Assembly (NCBI GenBank): GCA_002633025.1
Contig: NMRB01001745.1
Span: 90,065-154,064 of the forward strand
DNA from: Notospermus geniculatus
Taxonomy: Eukaryota; Nemertea; Pilidiophora; Heteronemertea; Lineidae
Length of the DNA stretch: 64,000 nucleotides
Direction of reading: 5' to 3'
The notes below the pieces were generated by a model. It had not been told where the DNA came from. It ran no database searches and worked only from the letters and a program-made list of their open reading frames with translations. Both the position numbers and the translations under genes were made by a program. Of this stretch, positions 11,673-20,465 are shown one piece after another (positions within the stretch are counted from its first letter, which is position 1; each line of letters begins with the position of its first letter).

Positions 11673-12425
11673 GAGATTCCTCCTGATTGTGAATTGGTGC
11701 TTGGTGGTGGCTTCAGTGATGTAAAACTAGTGTGGCCATCAAGACCACGAACTGTTTCCAATTTCAGCAGCGAAACAGAAGAAGCTGACACTCGTCTTTT
11801 TCTCCTCGCTATTAAGGACGCCTCTACCTATGGGTATATAAACGTGATGGGATGTCCTGATCCTGGCCCTTGGCCACAGAGCACAGCTTTCCCCTGTACA
11901 ATGTACATCAACGTATCTAAAATACACCCCCAATTCACTTTGTAAGTTTGACACCATCTGTCACCAAGAACTTGTTTGCCTTCCACGCGGTCACAGGATG
12001 TGATACCACTCAGTCAGTTTGCTGGAAAGGGCAAGTGAACCTGCTTCAAGGAACCAGGAAAAGGGTGTGGCACCCAGAGATAAGTGAAAACGCAAAAATA
12101 GAAGCTTAAAATAAGTTTGTCTGTCATCTGCATGGCCATGGCTGTCTGGATTCAATCAATGATGTAGACTTGAGATGTTTTAAGGGAAAATGTGCACTAC
12201 ATGGCCTTTCCTCTACCCAAGACGCCCTCTCATTCCATCAACGAAGTAACCATGAAGCATTCACTTGGAAGGGGGCACTGATAAACACCACAGATGTCCC
12301 AAATCCAGATGGGCATGGGTGGACATTAGATTCAGGAAAACTGACACCTGTGCTCTGCCACTTGAATGTGAGTGTAATCGCAAGGCGTTGGGTAGTAGAT
12401 TGGGCAGACTTTGATACATGACAAG
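11673..12425 (+). pseudogene. Decayed multicopy gene with EEADTR and TGCDTT motifs
   Basis: Three blocks in shifting frames. At about 11690-11865: SETEEADTRLFLLAIKDAS. At about 11960-12035: FAFHAVTGCDTTQSVC. At about 12190-12360: ALHGLSSTQDALSFHQRS, then a stretch ending PNPDGHGWTLDSGKL. I recognise this order from large uncharacterised protein families in invertebrate genomes (a 'HEEADTR' block, then an 'FHAxTGCDTTS' block, then a conserved tail); function unknown, with a nuclease-like fold plausible but unproven. Frame changes between blocks and an absent start (probably in the gap) make this copy a pseudogene. Confidence 0.7.
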
Positions 12426-12429
12426 TACA

Positions 12430-13300
12430 TGCCATTGCGAAGGTTTGTGTCAAATGGTTATTCTTTGCAAAAAAAGATTTAACTACAGGTAAATAACTAA
12501 GGACCTGTTATACTTTAATGAGTATCCGTTGTAACTGGGAACCTTCATAAATGTCGTCAAGCTACTTGAACCAGTGTCTCTTTAGCTTCCTCCCCGGACT
12601 CCCACACCCCGTCCTTGACCACCCCTAAAAGCCTACATTTCAGGATGCCTAAAACATATTTTCATTACTTTGTTTTGGCATTGCACGTAGTTACAGGGAG
12701 TTCAGCTGCATCAGAGACTTACTTCTCACTTCGGAAATAGGTTGGTGACCTTTGACGGATCAGTAGCTTTTGACCCCCCCCCCCCCCCCCCCCCCCCCGG
12801 CTGCTACGGGCCTGAATAGGATGGACGGTGTATGTACATGTAGGTAGTTATATTCATTAAAAAATGGAATTCATCAAGGACATCATTTCTACCACAGNCC
12901 CGACACCCATTGGACCCTATAAGTGATTTCTGGCATTGTATGTGTTGATTTTGAGGCAGTTTATGTCTACCCAAAAATATTTAGTAACATTTATCATGTT
13001 TATCTTTAAAATCTTCGGGAGACCCATGCTCCATGTGCAGTGTGCGTGCATACCTAATTTAGGGCCTTAGTTTGCTGTTTCTGGTACCGGTGCACTTGAT
13101 TACACTGGCTAGTTTTGTATGTAGGCCTATATACAATTAGGCCTAGTGGTATTGATCACCGTCGGATGTGCCGACTCCGCACCCATCATCTGGGGCCCAT
13201 GTGATGATCATCCACATGCAGTGCCTCAGCCCTGAGCTGTTAGCCAAGGCCTCATTCGTGAGTACTGGTGTTATTCTGCAGACCATATTCCTTAGGATTC
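12430..13300. other. Unassigned interval
   Basis: No gene seen. A poly-C run lies at about 12774-12798 and an ambiguous base at 12898. Confidence 0.35.
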
Positions 13301-13308
13301 CTTGTTTT

Positions 13309-13587
13309 CTAGGATTCCTTGAAATCTATATGGCCGTCAACCTCTGCTGTTATCCGTTCGCGCAACTCTCGCATATCTGCTGGCTGTGGCACGAACACAC
13401 GGTTCTTGAGGTAGCCCCAGAGACAAAAATCCAGAGGTGTCAGGTCTGGTGAACGTGGAGGCCACTCACGTTCATGACCGAGCGCAATAACGTGAGCTCC
13501 AAAACGTCGCCTAACTTCAGCAGCATTCGCAGTTTCTTGATACTGCAACACCATGAAGGTGCGCTGTTCATTTGTGTAAAAAGGCAT
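13309..13587 (-). pseudogene. Internally deleted mariner-like transposase
   Basis: The 92-residue frame begins MPFYTNEQRTFMVLQYQETA, an N-terminal helix-turn-helix as in transposases with this DNA-binding head. It then jumps directly to the C-terminal catalytic part: WPPRSPDLTPLDFCLWGYLK, the conserved region around the second Asp of the DDE/D triad, and a following helix. Roughly two thirds of a normal transposase (about 340 residues) is missing, apparently by one in-frame deletion. It cannot be active. I could not define its terminal repeats. Confidence 0.8.
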
Positions 13588-13865
13588 TGATCCAGTGGCA
13601 CTCTGAAGTCAGACTGATTTGGCTTGGCCTACACCCTAAACCACACCCTCGCGCTTGAATGACCAAACTGGGCAAATGGATAGGTCTATTACATGTTACA
13701 TGTTAGGGCCTACTTTAACCATTTGATCCAATTTGGTGGTAGAAATGTAACCAACATAATTTATTGGGACACATGATACAAAATGATTTTGATTTTGCCA
13801 TTTTGGGTTTCTGCCTCTCTACTACTAGTCATATTGGTTGTTCCTTCATAAATATGCATTGAACA

Positions 13866-14125
13866 CTAGTGAGGAGCCCGGTGGTGTATTGGTTCGGGTC
13901 TCCGACTAGCGGTCAGAGGATCCCGGGTTCGAATCCCACTGGGCGTGAGACTTTGGGCAAGTCTCTTTACCTCACTGGCCTAGGGTACCGGTCGGAAATG
14001 CTCAATTGTAGCGCTGAATGAGCAGCTCATCTGAGTTCTACTGAAAGGTTTCAGCACAGACTGGGGTTAAAGTCTAAAGTCGGATGAGAACCTCTACCGT
14101 AGTTGATATCAGACTATAAACCCAA
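13866..14125 (+). mobile_element. tRNA-derived SINE
   Basis: The tRNA-like head starts CCGGTGGTGTATTGGTTCGG (box A-like) and has GGGTTCGAATCCC (box B). It is followed by a body with GACTTTGGGCAAGTCTCTTT and CCTCACTGGCC, typical of the conserved central part of animal SINEs. The 3' tail runs into poly-T near 14130. The head does not fold as a functional tRNA. Confidence 0.65.
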
Positions 14126-14335
14126 AACTTTAACCCCCTTTTTTTGAACACATATGACATCACATGTGCTGTGCAATGGTCTCCTTGGGATTCAATTAAA
14201 ATACATGTACTTAAAATGACGCGCTTGCTGATTTTAAAAAAATCTGACATGTTGCAGATATCAATGAATTTGAATGTATTAACGATATTTGAAAAATACA
14301 GAATTTCACATAATGAGTGGAGTCTCCCTTTAAAG

Positions 14336-14606
14336 CCCCACTGTATTGAATTTTATGATATTTTCAAAATGTTAGGAGAGTGAACATAGAGGTCTCATAG
14401 CTGATGAAGGTCCCCAAAATGCTTGCATGATACGTACTTCAGAGAATTAAGGCCTAGTTGTCAGCACACATTGAAAAAAACTGCAGGGAGCTCTAATGTA
14501 TTAGATAGAGCGTAATGCATTTTACACTATACTGACGTCGCGCACTGACGTCGAGAATCGCGGCGATGATTCGTGTTTTTCAAATTCAATACAGTGGGGC
14601 TTTAAA
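14336..14606. mobile_element. MITE, AAAGCCCCACTGTATTG family
   Basis: AAAGCCCCACTGTATTGAA at the left and its perfect complement TTCAATACAGTGGGGCTTTA at the right; about 270 bp. It abuts the TTAAAGGGAGACTCCACT end on its left and another MITE on its right. Confidence 0.8.
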
Positions 14607-14793
14607 TTCCCATTTCCACTACAGCGGATCCCGCCGTGGTTTGTTGCGAGCGGAGCGGTTTCATTAGGCATTTGGACATATAAGAAGCCAGGGTTTGTTA
14701 AACCATCGAAGGATTGTCCAAAACCCAATGAAAACTGCACCGCTCGTCGTAAACCACGGTGGAATCAGCTGTACAGTTAGTAACGGGGCTTAA
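14607..14793. mobile_element. Foldback MITE, TTTCCACTACAGCGG family
   Basis: The left arm has TTCCACTACAGCGG and CCGTGGTTTG; the right arm carries the complements and ends GGGGCTTAAAG. The centre has GGTTTGTTAAACCATCGAAG. Further members form the cluster at 54290-57300. Confidence 0.75.
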
Positions 14794-15500
14794 AGCTTAA
14801 AGCGTGAAACTCAATTATTTCCAATATTCAAACTTATACTACTTCAAGATTGAACCTCATCTTCAATATTCATGCTTAATTCCGACTTCAACCTTGAAAC
14901 TCAATTAGGTCTTCAAATCTGGACTCAAGCTTGAATCTCAACTTCAGTCTGTTCAAGCTTGAACTTCGATGTCGATCTTCAACCTTTAACACTGCAGTCT
15001 GGAGATCAAGCTTTAAAACCGTATTCTAAAATACCTTGGTATCTCGTGCGTATGTTTCAAATGGATAATGCATTAGCCTGAATGCAGCGGGTCTGGGTGA
15101 CACAACCAAGACTCTCGCTCAGTGTTTCCAATGGCGTCTGGCGTCCAGCATTTCTCGCTTCAAGCATTCGGCGAGGTAGTGCTGCAAATGTAGGCCAGAT
15201 GGATACTCAGTGACCTATCCCAACGACGTTTTGTACCATCAGGTACATTTCCTGCGGATAGTCCGCTGAAGAAAGCACCCTGCGATCTCATTTCGACTCC
15301 TGAAGCTTGCGGTTAGCGCTGCACACAGATGTACACGATACAGGCCCGATGTACAGGTTTGTACACACAGTGGGTGATTCACAAATGTCGCGTCATTGAC
15401 GGAGCGTCCTCGCTGGTATTTCTAGGCCTACATTGTATTTTGCAATCAAATTGCACAGAACCTAAATTTTATGAATGTTTAGTTTGAGGTATTTTAGAAT
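14794..15500. other. CTTGAA-rich low-complexity interval
   Basis: Repeated CTTCAA/CTTGAA words at about 14805-15010; similar words at 10050-10100 and in reverse at 15670-15740. No gene seen. Confidence 0.4.
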
Positions 15501-15506
15501 AGAAAT

Positions 15507-15667
15507 TAAACCCTCGGCGTCGAGTCTTGGTTGCGACACCAAACCCGCGAGGGTGGAGCAAAAATTCCGTCCAAACCCTCGGCGAAGCGCCTCGGGTTTG
15601 GACTACACTTTAGCTCCACCCTCGCGGGTTTGGTGTCGCAACCAAGAGCCTCCGCCTCGAGTTTAAT
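15507..15667. mobile_element. Foldback element, GCGACACCAAACCCGCGAGG
   Basis: Left ATTAAACCCTCGGCG and GTTGCGACACCAAACCCGCG pair with right CGCGGGTTTGGTGTCGCAAC and CTCGAGTTTAATTCC. A near-complete 160-bp palindrome with an inner CCAAACCCTCGG repeat. Confidence 0.8.
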
Positions 15668-15699
15668 TCCTTAAGCCAAGGAAGTTCAAGCTTGAAGAC

Positions 15700-16640
15700 T
15701 GAAGTTCGAGTTCAAGCTTGAAGTTTGAAGACTGAATGAGCCTTCTGGGCTTTCGTAGAGAACGACTTCTTAATCTTCATCAGCAGATTCCGCCAAAGTA
15801 GGATCTGACAACTGACAAAATGCGTCGTTTACGTCACATTAAAGTACTTCGTCCTATTCCAGCCTTCACAACGATGGGTTTTCAATTGGAAGTCACCAAT
15901 GTTGAGAGCAAAATTGTGGACGACAGTGTTTTCAAGCCATCATGCAAAGCAGAGACAAGAAAAGTTCCCGCTACTCAGGTCTTGTTTATTTCCTCATTTT
16001 CAGCCTTTGCCTTGCCGATTGAATACAACACAGTAGTTCCAAAATCTTCATTACCTACATGTACTCTCCATTCCACTTCCAGTGGCGCGAGGTTTATCAA
16101 CGATAGCTCCGCAACGGCTGGGTCAAATTTGATATACCATAAATCAATCGATTTGTCTTTTTTGCCGCTACAGCCATCATCACTGTCATTTTCCCGAAAA
16201 ATGTTGTTTTCACAAATCAGAGTTTATGTTTACGGCCGAAATGGCGGCCATTTTGAAATGACGCAATGCATCGCGCACGTGTAAACTGCACTGAACACCA
16301 TGGCGAAATGAAATGGGTTTTGAGAAAGGAATCCGTTATGCCGACCTTACGCGAAAAATGAAGATAGCAGTAAGATACCGACAAGAAAGACAAGTCAATT
16401 CATGTATGGTATGTCGAATTCGACCGAGCCGTTGCGGAGATGTCGGCTGAAAACCTCGCGCCACTCGGATGTGGAATAGACAGTAGGTTGTGACATCGCT
16501 ACGCCCTCCGTTCAGTACGCATTTAGTACTATGAGTTCGCATTTATCGCTTTTATTTCAAATGAATATGTTTCATACAGAGCTGCTGCCTTTCTTATCAT
16601 TTCGGAATTGCTATTTATCCTTATCCGAACTCGGAAAATT
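15700..16640. other. Interval without a supported gene
   Basis: A 154-residue plus-strand frame (15820-16284) is the longest, but I recognise no domain and it ends in a short palindrome (AATGGCGGCCATTTT). It may be chance. Confidence 0.3.
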
Positions 16641-16650
16641 CGACATATAT

Positions 16651-17451
16651 CGGGTGGGGCAGAAAAAACGATAACACTTTTAAAACTAGAATAATTCGAA
16701 AACTATTGCACGTGTAACTTTGAAGTTTTACAGGCTATGAAATAGGGATGTTTGACAACTCCACCACAAATTGCAGGTCCATAGCATATAAACTGTGAAA
16801 ATTATGACATTTTGAAAATTTTCGGTCAAGACCAGAAATGCCGGTCTGAGAAGTTACATCATACCTACGTCAGTTCACATGAACAATGGACAATGTGTCC
16901 CCCATCTTGCTCAAAGACGATGCGCAAGCGCTTTTGCCACCCGGAAATCGAATTTCTTATTTCTTCTAAGCTTATTTCTGCCCATTTCTCCCGAATTCTC
17001 TCCTTCAGTTCATTTTCCGTGAATGGTTTCGTCCGCCCTTCATAAACCGTTTCCGAGAGACTGTTCCACATGGCGTAATCCATAGGTTTCAGGTCCGGTG
17101 ACTGTGGCGGCCACTCACCCTTCCTTATAAAGTGAGGAGTTGCCTCCTCCAGATAGTTCTGAGTCAGTCTGCTTGTGTGCCGTCTTTTTGAGCAAGACGG
17201 GGGACACATTGTCCATTGTTCATTTGAACTGGGCTAGGTCTGATGTAACTTCTCAGACCGGCATTTCTGGTCTTGACCGAAAATTTTCAAAATATCACAA
17301 TTTTCACAGTTTTTATGCCATGGACCTGAAATTTGTGGTGGAGTTGCCAAACATCCCTATCTCATTGCCTGTAAAATTTCAGAGTTATAAGTACAATAGT
17401 TTTTGAATTATTCTAGATTAAAAAGTGTTATCGTTTTTTCTGCCCCACCCG
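16651..17451. mobile_element. Transposon with ~270-bp inverted repeats, deleted Tc1/mariner derivative
   Basis: The left terminus CGGGTGGGGCAGAAAAAACG (16651) and its complement at 17432-17451 are embedded in ATAT (TA-type target). The inverted repeats continue for about 270 bp, including GGTCAAGACCAGAAATGCCG and ACAATGGACAATGTGTCCCC. The central 100-odd bases are unique transposase DNA. The long repeats include the transposase 3' end, so this looks like a foldback rearrangement of one element end. Confidence 0.8.
16865..17209 (-). pseudogene. Tc1/mariner-type transposase, C-terminal fragment
   Basis: 114 residues containing EWPPQSPDLKPMDYAMWNSL (region around the second catalytic Asp), then a conserved helical tail with LKERIREKWAEISLEEIRNS and a QDGGHI end. 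Of a normal length of about 340 residues only the last third is present. The final residues lie inside the inverted repeat of the host element (16651-17451). Inactive. Confidence 0.8.
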
Positions 17452-17865
17452 ATATATATCGCTTTCAAAGTAGCTTGCTCTGTTCTGTTCACCATGTTCG
17501 CCATGTTGTTGTTTGGAACCTCGTTTACAGCTAACACGCTAAATTGGGGTCTCAGGACCTCAGCATCTTGTGTTAAGACCTGAGGGGGTGATGGTTTTAA
17601 GGGTCCACATGGATGGACCCCAATTTGGCATTCGTGTTCTTCCTTTTCTCTCACCCTGGTAGGCCTATTTCGTTTTGGTTTTCCAGTTGCGGAGGGCACT
17701 GTGGCTCCCCTTCTGGTCTAGGCCTTGTTTTTTCCCTCCTTTCCCCCCCAATTGTCCAGCGGCCACCTGTGGGGCTTGGTCGCTATTCTTTCCTTAATTG
17801 CTTGTTTGTCCTGTCTACACAGGTTATGTAGTTCTACATTCGAGTTTCAGCTCAATCTTTTCTAG

Positions 17866-17945
17866 AGTTTCAGATTGTAAAGTTCCACTTGAAAAAGACC
17901 CCGGTTGGGGTCGAAAATTCGTGAATTCTGGAGATTGACTTCTTG
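17866..17945 (+). repeat. Hammerhead-like repeat (degenerate copy)
   Basis: Near-identical to 3655-3730: CAGATTGTAAAGTTCCACTT, then GACCCC-GGTT-GGGGTC hairpin, CGAAAATTCGTGAATTC. The catalytic CUGANGA box is not intact. Confidence 0.5.
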
Positions 17946-17989
17946 TTTATTCTCTGATCAAAAGTGTTACATCTTTATACAGTATCCAG

Positions 17990-18100
17990 GGGCCTGTTTC
18001 ATAAAATGACTTTAAGCTAATGGTACGTTTAACCAAATGGAAAATGCATTTAGTTAATGGTACCATTAGCCTAAAGCCATTTTATGAAACAGCAGGCCCC
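17990..18100. mobile_element. Short foldback MITE, GGGGCCTGTTTCATAAAA
   Basis: GGGGCCTGTTTCATAAAATG at the left, CATTTTATGAAACAGCAGGC at the right; the arms contain GCTAATGGTACGTTTAAC and its complement. About 110 bp, almost pure hairpin. Confidence 0.8.
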
Positions 18101-18190
18101 AGGTTTATAGAGACATGTTTAATTGCAGCTGTAAAGGCGAGAGAATTTATCAGAGCTATGATGCAGTACCGTAGCCTACACGTATACACT

Positions 18191-18240
18191 TGCCTCCCCC
18201 TCCACACACACGCACACACGCACACGCACACACGTACAGC
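18191..18240. repeat. (CA)n microsatellite
   Basis: CACACA/CGCACA tract; the minus-strand frame crossing it is an artefact. Confidence 0.85.
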
Positions 18241-18277
18241 ACGTCTGATTATTATCATGTTTGTCCCATGATTGCAG

Positions 18278-18427
18278 ATTCCAACTCCGGCCGACTTCAA
18301 GCGTATGGTCCTTGGTGCCAATAATCGTGGTCCAGCTGCCGAATCAGTTTCTGAAGAGTCGGAGGAAGAAGCGTCCCCAGAGAGTGATGAGAGTAACAAT
18401 GAGGGTAGTGAGAGCGAGGAGAGATAG
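18278..18427 (+). CDS. Terminal exon, acidic C-terminus of unknown protein
   Basis: A good acceptor (TTGTCCCATGATTGCAG) opens a phase-0 frame of 49 codons ending TAG at 18425. It begins IPTPADFKRMVLGANNRG and continues into a Ser/Glu-rich tail (SEESEEEASPESDESNNE). Such tails are common in nuclear or nucleolar proteins, but I cannot name the family. Upstream exons are not identified; they must lie 5' of the CA repeat. The codon bias of the acidic run and the clean acceptor argue for a real exon. Confidence 0.55.
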   Translation: MPTPADFKRMVLGANNRGPAAESVSEESEEEASPESDESNNEGSESEER

Positions 18428-18542
18428 AGAAAAGGGAGAAGCGCTTTAGAAGGCATAATATGCTGGTAGGTAGGCCTACTTGGGAACCTACATCAGCATT
18501 GTAACCTACAGAACGTAAGACTGTGTTACTGTTTGTACTCAC

Positions 18543-19329
18543 CTAAAGCTAGGAATCCCGGGAATCCACTGCTGATTTTCTGCTTTGCGACTTGCTTTGC
18601 AATATGCTAGGCCTACATGCGATTGAGTACGATCTAAGGAACTGATACCGTTCGCCGACCGATTGCCGACTGAAATTGACCGCATCTTCGCCATTGATGG
18701 AAATCACGTCAAGGGAGTCCACCACCGCGATCGAGTGCCCAGTTGCAACGCAACCCAGTTGCAAAGCAAGTCGCAACGTAAAACCATCCAATCTCCAATG
18801 CAGAGGTCAGACGGTTTCACCTTACTGACTGCCTTCAAACGTCAGTGCCCCGTACTTCTTTTCGCGTAGGAATGACGTCATTTAAGATGGCTGCCTCCTT
18901 ATTGCACGTGGTTATGTTTACACTCACAAAATCATGTGATTAAATTCGACGAAGCTGATCGGTCCATCGATTTGGTTGCTTCTAAAACAGAAACTATTTC
19001 TGCCGGAACGACTGAACCGAAGCACAGCCATACGTGTAATCCGCCGCAAAAAAGTGCAACACAAAATAATGAACAAGTGTTTAAAAATCAAGGTGTGTTT
19101 GGTGTTTTGGTACACTTCTAAACTTGACAGTACGATTATGATTTTATTAGGGTGGAAAACTAGCTGTAGATCAGTTTTTATTCATTCTGCTCATTCCGAG
19201 CAGAAGTGATGAGGGCGTATGAAGCCAGTGGTACAAGTGAAGCAAACTAAAAACGCGGAACGCCGTACCGTTGGGCTAGCGAGTGTGAAAACCAGCTTGA
19301 AAATCAATGGTGGCTTCCTAGCTTTAGGT
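18543..19329. mobile_element. Element with CTAAAGCTAGGAATCC ends
   Basis: CCTAAAGCTAGGAATCC (18543) has its partial complement GCTTCCTAGCTTTAGG at 19314-19329. Inner arms carry CTTTGCGACTTGCTTTGCAA and a complement near 18760. End style resembles the GGCTAGGAATCC family at 8981. Confidence 0.6.
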
Positions 19330-19484
19330 TCTTCTTACAGGTGTATCACTAAATACAATATGTAGTATCGATATAAGGATATACATGTATGTCAATTCAT
19401 GTACAACCTACACAGACAAATATACATCTACCAAATGTTCTTTATCAAATGTTCTTTACGTTCTCCTTTATATGTGACCCTATC

Positions 19485-19940
19485 CAAAAATAGAGCACAA
19501 AAGGTGACACACAAAATGATATGTGTGGTGGTCTGGGAAAACCCGTCGGAAGTCGCCAGGCTTCGTTTTGAGTACCTGAGTACTTTAAAAAAAAAGTTTT
19601 TGACGGTCAATTCAATGATGTTGGCCTCATCAATGACAAATAGAAAGGTTGCAGCCATTCCCCAGCTTTAGGACATTGCATTTCTTAGTTCGGCACTTAA
19701 AGTTTAACTTACTTTTCTTTGATTTTTTGCAATCTCGCTTTCCAAAAAATGGGAACACAGACGCCATAAAACATACCACATCTCAGGTTTCGAGAGAGAT
19801 ATTTTAACAATTTAAAAAGTAATTTCATCCTAAGATGAAGGGCTTTCAAGTTATACAGATAACTCTATTTGTAAAATTTTGACCATGTGACTGGTTTTCC
19901 CAGACCGCCACACATATAATAACACTAACAGAAGTCGTCT
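19485..19940. mobile_element. Foldback element, TGTGTGGTGGTCTGGGAAAA
   Basis: ATGTGTGGTGGTCTGGGAAA (about 19520) pairs with TTTTCCCAGACCGCCACACA (about 19895). It is flanked by 'atagagcacaaaaggtgaca', a piece shared with the hammerhead-like repeat at 32555. Confidence 0.6.
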
Positions 19941-19949
19941 CTCCAAAAC

Positions 19950-20005
19950 TTTCGCAAATTTTCGCCCCCAACCGGGGTCTTCCGCAGGCACTTTCTTGTA
20001 AGAGA
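19950..20005 (-). repeat. Hammerhead-like repeat, minus orientation
   Basis: On the minus strand: AAAGTGCCTGCGGAAGACCC, the GACCCC/GGGGGC hairpin, then CGAAAATTTGCG. Box CUGCGGA differs from CUGANGA by one base. Confidence 0.5.
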
Positions 20006-20280
20006 CTACAGAAAAGACTGCAGTTTTTTTCTGTAGATCTTTTTTGTCATTCGTAAAAATAAGAAAAACATATTTCTTTTTCGATTGATTTTCCTGTCAT
20101 TACCAGCAGAATGACAGTTCAAAAAGGCCTCCATCGATTCACCATTTTGGACATAAATGGTGGAGATTTACATGTATACAGGTGCAGTGTCGATTGTTTG
20201 GTTCAGTCATTCACTAACTGTGCCTGAATGGGTGAATGTCATCCAGTCCTGATCCTACACATTTGTTCCTAGCCCAAGCC

Positions 20281-20345
20281 CCTAACCCTAACCCTCACCC
20301 TGACCCTCACCCCTTGTCACTGACCCCTACCCTAATCCTAAACCT
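20281..20345. repeat. Telomere-like (CCCTAA)n-type array
   Basis: CCTAACCCTAACCCTCACCC followed by diverged CCCTGA/CCCTAC units, about 65 bp. Short and degenerate, so interstitial. Confidence 0.75.
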
Positions 20346-20465
20346 AGTCCCGACCGTAACCGTCAACGCTAACTGGCTATGAGAGCAAAATTCGATGGCG
20401 GGAAACAGGTCAATCGTTGCGGAAGAGGCTCCTGGAATGCCCGTTGCTATGGTGCTGGACTGAGG

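Larger units (their letters stand above)
10101..14335. mobile_element. Possible composite interval bounded by TTAAAGGGAGACTCCACT
   Basis: TTAAAGGGAGACTCCACT at 10101 has its exact complement at 14318-14335. The interior contains a sequence gap, a decayed multicopy gene, a transposase remnant and a SINE. Either this is one large element with nested insertions or two solo copies in opposite orientation; sequence beyond the first ~20 bp matches poorly. Confidence 0.35.

Noticed and set aside
10784-11791. Frames of 250-335 codons
   Set aside because: They run through the N gap and have no content.
15820-16284. 154-codon plus-strand frame
   Set aside because: No domain, no splice context, ends in a palindrome; left as unassigned.
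20281-20345. Chromosome end (telomere)
   Set aside because: Only about 65 bp and degenerate, with genes on both sides.
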